The notes below the pieces were generated by a model, which saw only the letters and a program-made list of their open reading frames with translations, did no database searches and was not told the DNA's origin. 8,604 bases of DNA from an uncultured Pseudomonadota bacterium (GTDB lineage Bacteria; Pseudomonadota; Alphaproteobacteria; RF32; CAG-239): contig CACXFX010000055.1 in assembly GCA_902767055.1 (NCBI GenBank), positions 1-8,604 on the forward strand, written 5' to 3'. Positions 5,721-8,604 of the stretch are shown piece after piece; the first letter of the stretch is position 1, and every line of letters starts with the position of its first letter. Made by a program: the position numbers and the translations under genes.

Positions 5721-7040
5721 ATGAAGTTAAATACAATTCAAATAGCCGATATTTTAGGGTATAAAGAAAGAGTTGTTGAGGCTGAAGTCTTGAATGTTTC
5801 AACAGACAGTCGCAATATTAACAAAGGAGATTTATTTGTCGCCGTCAAAGGTGAAAAGTTTGACGGGCATGATTTTGTGGCTGATGTTTTAAATAAAGGT
5901 GCCTGTGCGGCCATTGTTGAACATTATATAAAAGATGCACCGAAAGATAAGCAGATTCTTGTTAAAGACAGTCTTGATGCTTACGGTAAAATCGGTGCTT
6001 ATGTTCGAAGTAAATTTAAAGGGGTTGTTATCGGTTTGACGGGCAGTGCCGGCAAAACGACAACCAAAGAAGAAATCAAGTTTATCCTTTCACATTTTGG
6101 CAAGGTATATGCAACCAAAGGCAATCACAATAACTTTATCGGGGTGCCTGAAAGCCTTGTTCAAATGGATATGGCTTCTGATTTTGCCGTCATTGAGATG
6201 GGAATGAGTGCAAAAGGTGAAATTTCGCGTCTGACAAATTATGTGAAGCCTGATATTGCCTTGATTACAAATGTTTATCCGATGCATATTGAATTTTTCC
6301 CTGATTTAGAACACATAGCACTTGCCAAGGCAGAAATTTTTGAAGGACTGAGTTCAAACGGGGTGGCTGTGATTAACCAAGATACAAATTTTGCCGAGGT
6401 TTTAATTTCAAAAGCCAAAGAAAAAACGGATAAGATTATTTTATTCGGGCGTGACAATCACAGCAAAGCAAAATTTGAGCTTCAAGATGAAGGAGAACAT
6501 CATTTATACAATGCATGGGCTGCCTTAAGTATTGTCCGTGTTTTAGGTCTTGATGAGCAAAAAGCCGCTGATTGTCTTAAAAATTTCGGTGCGCTTGAGG
6601 GTAGGGGCAAAAAATATACTTTAAGGCTTGAAAACGGCGGAAAATATACTTTGATCGACGATAGTTATTCCGGACAGCCGGAGGCTATGAAACTTGCAAT
6701 TGCATCGCTTGATAAAATGACTTCAAAAGGTCGTAAGATTGCAGTGTTGGGTAAAATGGCAGAACTTGGAGAACATTCAAAACAAAAGCATATCGAGATT
6801 GGAAAAGCGCTTGCAACAACGAATATCGATGTTGTTGTCGGTGTATGCGAAGAAATGAAAGATATGCTGGCCTGCTTGCCAAAGCGTATAAAACAATTTT
6901 ATTTTCCCTCAAAAGACAGGTTAGATGATTTTTTGTTAAAAGAGCTCTTGCAAAATGAAGATATTTTGCTTATAAAGGGAGCCAGATATTCATCAAAACT
7001 TTATCAAGTGACTGAAGCACTGATTAAAAAAGGAAGTTAA
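5721..7040 (+). CDS. MurF-like Mur ligase (UDP-MurNAc-tripeptide:D-Ala-D-Ala ligase family)
   Basis: MurF joins D-Ala-D-Ala to UDP-MurNAc-tripeptide with ATP, the last cytoplasmic step of peptidoglycan precursor synthesis. The 439 residues have the three Mur-ligase domains. The N-terminal domain carries STDSR and [17 protein letters not shown]. The P-loop is TGSAGKTTT (107-115), followed by [14 protein letters not shown] and [13 protein letters not shown], all MurF-like. The C-terminal domain ends in [15 protein letters not shown]. Two motifs differ from classical Mur[11 protein letters not shown] at 184-193 where NxGPAHLExF is usual, and DDSYSGQP at 313-320 where DDSYNANP is usual. The segment before GEHHLYNA is also short. 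It lies outside any visible cell-wall cluster. It may be the only MurF, diverged, or a paralog with another substrate, so no symbol is given. AAGGGG lies about 8 nt upstream of the ATG. Confidence 0.85.
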   Translation: MKLNTIQIADILGYKERVVEAEVLNVSTDSRNINKGDLFVAVKGEKFDGHDFVADVLNKGACAAIVEHYIKDAPKDKQILVKDSLDAYGKIGAYVRSKFKGVVIGLTGSAGKTTTKEEIKFILSHFGKVYATKGNHNNFIGVPESLVQMDMASDFAVIEMGMSAKGEISRLTNYVKPDIALITNVYPMHIEFFPDLEHIALAKAEIFEGLSSNGVAVINQDTNFAEVLISKAKEKTDKIILFGRDNHSKAKFELQDEGEHHLYNAWAALSIVRVLGLDEQKAADCLKNFGALEGRGKKYTLRLENGGKYTLIDDSYSGQPEAMKLAIASLDKMTSKGRKIAVLGKMAELGEHSKQKHIEIGKALATTNIDVVVGVCEEMKDMLACLPKRIKQFYFPSKDRLDDFLLKELLQNEDILLIKGARYSSKLYQVTEALIKKGS

Positions 7041-7048
7041 AGAAAAAA

Positions 7049-7540
7049 ATGAAATGCCCGTTTTGCGGATTTGATGACACGATTGTTAAAGATTCGCGCA
7101 ACAGTGATGACAACACGTCTATTCGTCGCAGAAGAGAGTGTCCGGAATGTGGTTCAAGGTTTACGACTTTTGAACGCGTTCAGCTCAGAGAATTGACGGT
7201 TATCAAAAAAAACGGAGAAAAAACACCTTTTGACAGAGAAAAGCTTCATCGCTCGATTTCGATTGCTTTGCGCAAACGTCCTGTTTCGGTGGAAAGGATT
7301 GATAAAGTTGTTAATTCACTGGTCAGGAGATTTGAAAGCCTTTATGAAGGAGAAATTTCAACCTCGGATATCGGTGCGGCCGTGATGGACAGTTTGTCCA
7401 GACTTGACAGTGTTGCTTATATCCGATTTGCCTCAGTTTATAAGGATTTCAGGCAAGTTAAAGATTTTGAAGAATTCGTCAAAACAATTGATGAAATGGT
7501 TAAACCGGTTTTAGAAGGTAAGGAAACAAACAATGACTAA
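7049..7540 (+). CDS. nrdR: Transcriptional repressor NrdR
   Basis: NrdR represses ribonucleotide reductase genes by binding NrdR boxes in their promoters, sensing the ATP/dATP ratio. The 163 residues are full length. An N-terminal zinc ribbon carries Cys3, Cys6, Cys31 and Cys34 (CPFC and CPEC), and KDSR and IRRRREC contribute DNA-binding residues. The ATP-cone domain (about 49-139) includes [16 protein letters not shown] and [13 protein letters not shown]. The usual alphaproteobacterial signatures [13 protein letters not shown] and KDFEEFV are present. The ATG lies 8 nt after the murF-like stop and has only a weak, A-rich ribosome binding region, so translation may be coupled to the upstream gene. 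The end overlaps nusB by 8 nt. I saw no clear NrdR box in the window, and no ribonucleotide reductase gene is here. Confidence 0.97.
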   Translation: MKCPFCGFDDTIVKDSRNSDDNTSIRRRRECPECGSRFTTFERVQLRELTVIKKNGEKTPFDREKLHRSISIALRKRPVSVERIDKVVNSLVRRFESLYEGEISTSDIGAAVMDSLSRLDSVAYIRFASVYKDFRQVKDFEEFVKTIDEMVKPVLEGKETNND

Positions 7541-8021
7541 ATTTGTATCACAAAAAATCCGCCAAAAGTCAGGTGCAAGATTGGCCGCCGTTCAGGCTGT
7601 GTATATGGCATCATTTGGCCAACTTGGTGTCGATGAAGTGATTAAAGATTTTGTGAACGGTAAAATCGGGCGTTATGCCATTGATGAAAACAATCCGTTG
7701 CATACTGAAGAATTGGTTGAATTAACCCCGATTGATACCGCCTATTTTTCGGATTTGGTTAAAGGGGTTTTTACAAAAAAAGAAGATTTGGAAAAATCGC
7801 TTTGTCTCTATTTGAATGAAAAATATTCTTTTGATAAAATGGACGGAACAATGCAGTCGCTTTTGCTTTGTGCCGTTTATGAACTGACAAATACATTTGA
7901 TGTTGATACAAAAGTCATTATTCAGGAATATGTTGATTTGGCGTATGCATTTTTTAATAAAAATGAGCCGAAGATGGTCAATGCGCTTTTAGATCAAATT
8001 GCGCACGCGGTTAGGATTTAG
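7533..8021 (+). CDS. nusB: Transcription antitermination protein NusB
   Basis: NusB forms a heterodimer with NusE (ribosomal protein S10), binds boxA RNA and supports processive antitermination of rRNA operons. The 162 residues are all-helical in character. They show the family start [16 protein letters not shown], the central LLLCAVYEL and the C-terminal [30 protein letters not shown], which are the most recognisable NusB signatures. A region rich in acidic residues (about 45-70) is longer than in E. coli NusB (139 residues), as is common in alphaproteobacteria. The ATG lies inside the nrdR end (ATGACTAA, an 8-nt overlap), with AAGGAAA upstream inside nrdR, so the two are translationally linked. 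The ribE-ribH genes often found before nusB in this class are absent. Confidence 0.95.
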   Translation: MTKFVSQKIRQKSGARLAAVQAVYMASFGQLGVDEVIKDFVNGKIGRYAIDENNPLHTEELVELTPIDTAYFSDLVKGVFTKKEDLEKSLCLYLNEKYSFDKMDGTMQSLLLCAVYELTNTFDVDTKVIIQEYVDLAYAFFNKNEPKMVNALLDQIAHAVRI

Positions 8022-8025
8022 GCCA

Positions 8026-8562
8026 ATGTCGATTTTAGCTTTAAGAGAATATCCGGATCCGATTTTGCATCAAAAAGCTGAGGTCGTCTCAAAAATTGAT
8101 GATGAGCTTCGTTTGTTTTTAGATGATATGCTGGAAACAATGTATACTGATCACGGGGTTGGTTTGGCGGCACCGCAAGTTGGTGTGTCAAAGCGTATGA
8201 TTGTGATTGATGCCGAGCAGAAAGAAGATGAAGAAGGGCATCATCAAAAGGGCAATCCGATAGCTTTAATCAATCCGGAAATTATTTATACATCCGAAGA
8301 AACGATTTTCTTTTGCGAAGGGTGTTTGTCAATCCCCGAGCAAAGAGCCGATGTGGAACGCTTTCAAAAAATTAAAGTTCGTTATCAGGATACAACCGGC
8401 GCTGTCAAAGAAATTGAAGCCGAAGATTATTTGGCCGTTGTTTTACAGCACGAAATTGATCATTTGAATGGTATTTTGTATATCGATCACTTAAGTCGAC
8501 TCAAACGTAATATGCTCTTAAAAAAGCTTGAAAAAGCAAGAGCCGCTAAGAACGAAAAGTAA
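8026..8562 (+). CDS. def: Peptide deformylase
   Basis: Peptide deformylase removes the formyl group from the N-terminal methionine of new proteins at the ribosome exit, using a bound metal (usually Fe2+). The 178 residues are a normal length. The three catalytic motifs are intact: GVGLAAPQ (44-51), EGCLS (98-102, metal ligand Cys100) and HEIDH (142-146, metal ligands His142 and His146, catalytic Glu143). The ATG at 8026 is chosen over an upstream in-frame TTG at 7999, because AGGA at 8013-8016 suits it and the sequence MSILALREYPDPIL is a typical Def start. It follows the nusB stop by 4 nt and is the last gene of the operon. The fmt gene, often next to def, is not here; a convergent gene ends 6 nt downstream. 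Confidence 0.97.
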   Translation: MSILALREYPDPILHQKAEVVSKIDDELRLFLDDMLETMYTDHGVGLAAPQVGVSKRMIVIDAEQKEDEEGHHQKGNPIALINPEIIYTSEETIFFCEGCLSIPEQRADVERFQKIKVRYQDTTGAVKEIEAEDYLAVVLQHEIDHLNGILYIDHLSRLKRNMLLKKLEKARAAKNEK

Positions 8563-8568
8563 TTTTTT

Positions 8569-8604
8569 TTAGCGATATTTAATCGACACACGGTTTTTAT
8601 CACC
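8569..8604 (-). CDS. C-terminal end of a second secreted LRR-family protein (partial)
   Basis: Only 11 codons and the stop (8571-8569) are in the window: GDKNRVSIKYR. They match the C-terminus of the LRR protein ending at 1907 (GTKNRISIRYR). Eight of 11 positions are identical, two more are conservative (Val/Ile and Lys/Arg), and the stop falls at the same place. A chance match at a frame end is unlikely, so this is probably the end of a related secreted protein entering from the right, convergent with def. The rest of the protein, including any repeats, is not visible. Confidence 0.65.
   Translation of the reverse strand, partial: GDKNRVSIKYR

Noticed and set aside
8563..8570. T run after def as a Rho-independent terminator
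   Set aside because: No convincing hairpin lies directly before the run of Ts, so termination here is not supported by sequence.
1..8604. CRISPR array, transposase, integrase or tRNA gene
   Set aside because: I saw no regularly spaced direct repeats, no transposase or integrase frame, and no cloverleaf on either strand.

Overview
The window looks like low-GC alphaproteobacterial DNA, probably from an uncultured host-associated (gut-type) lineage. NrdR, Lon, NusB and Def all read as clear alphaproteobacterial-style proteins. The surrounding genes encode exported proteins, including BspA-type leucine-rich-repeat (LRR) proteins, of the kind often seen in gut genomes. The taxonomic call is inference; the gene families themselves are seen directly.

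Left part (1-3170) is an envelope or secreted-protein region. It holds the 5' part of a minus-strand LRR-type secreted protein (1-238), an unrecognised exported 192-residue protein (587-1165, minus), a divergent small outer-membrane beta-barrel protein (1295-1843, plus), and a complete 286-residue LRR protein (1907-2767, minus). The last two genes are convergent and share a terminator at 1872-1908.

Each LRR-type gene has a long untranslated leader on its own strand (about 285 and 357 nt). The two leaders start from near-identical promoters (perfect TTGACA, 17-bp spacer). By eye they fold into the same series of hairpins: at least eleven base pairs have changed on both sides while pairing is kept, and there is a possible loop pseudoknot. 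I do not recognise this RNA as any known riboswitch or leader class. It is the best candidate in the window for an undescribed element.

Right part (3216-8562) is a plus-strand housekeeping block: lon with its own promoter and a strong terminator, then murF-like, nrdR, nusB and def, very tightly packed (gaps of 8 and 4 nt, one 8-nt overlap), so probably one transcript. The murF-like protein departs from classical MurF at two usually conserved motifs. The riboflavin genes that commonly lie between nrdR and nusB in alphaproteobacteria are absent.

At the right edge (8569-8604, minus) a reading frame enters whose last 11 residues and stop nearly repeat the C-terminus of the LRR protein at 1907. 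The housekeeping block is therefore flanked on both sides by members of one secreted family with a conserved C-terminal tail.
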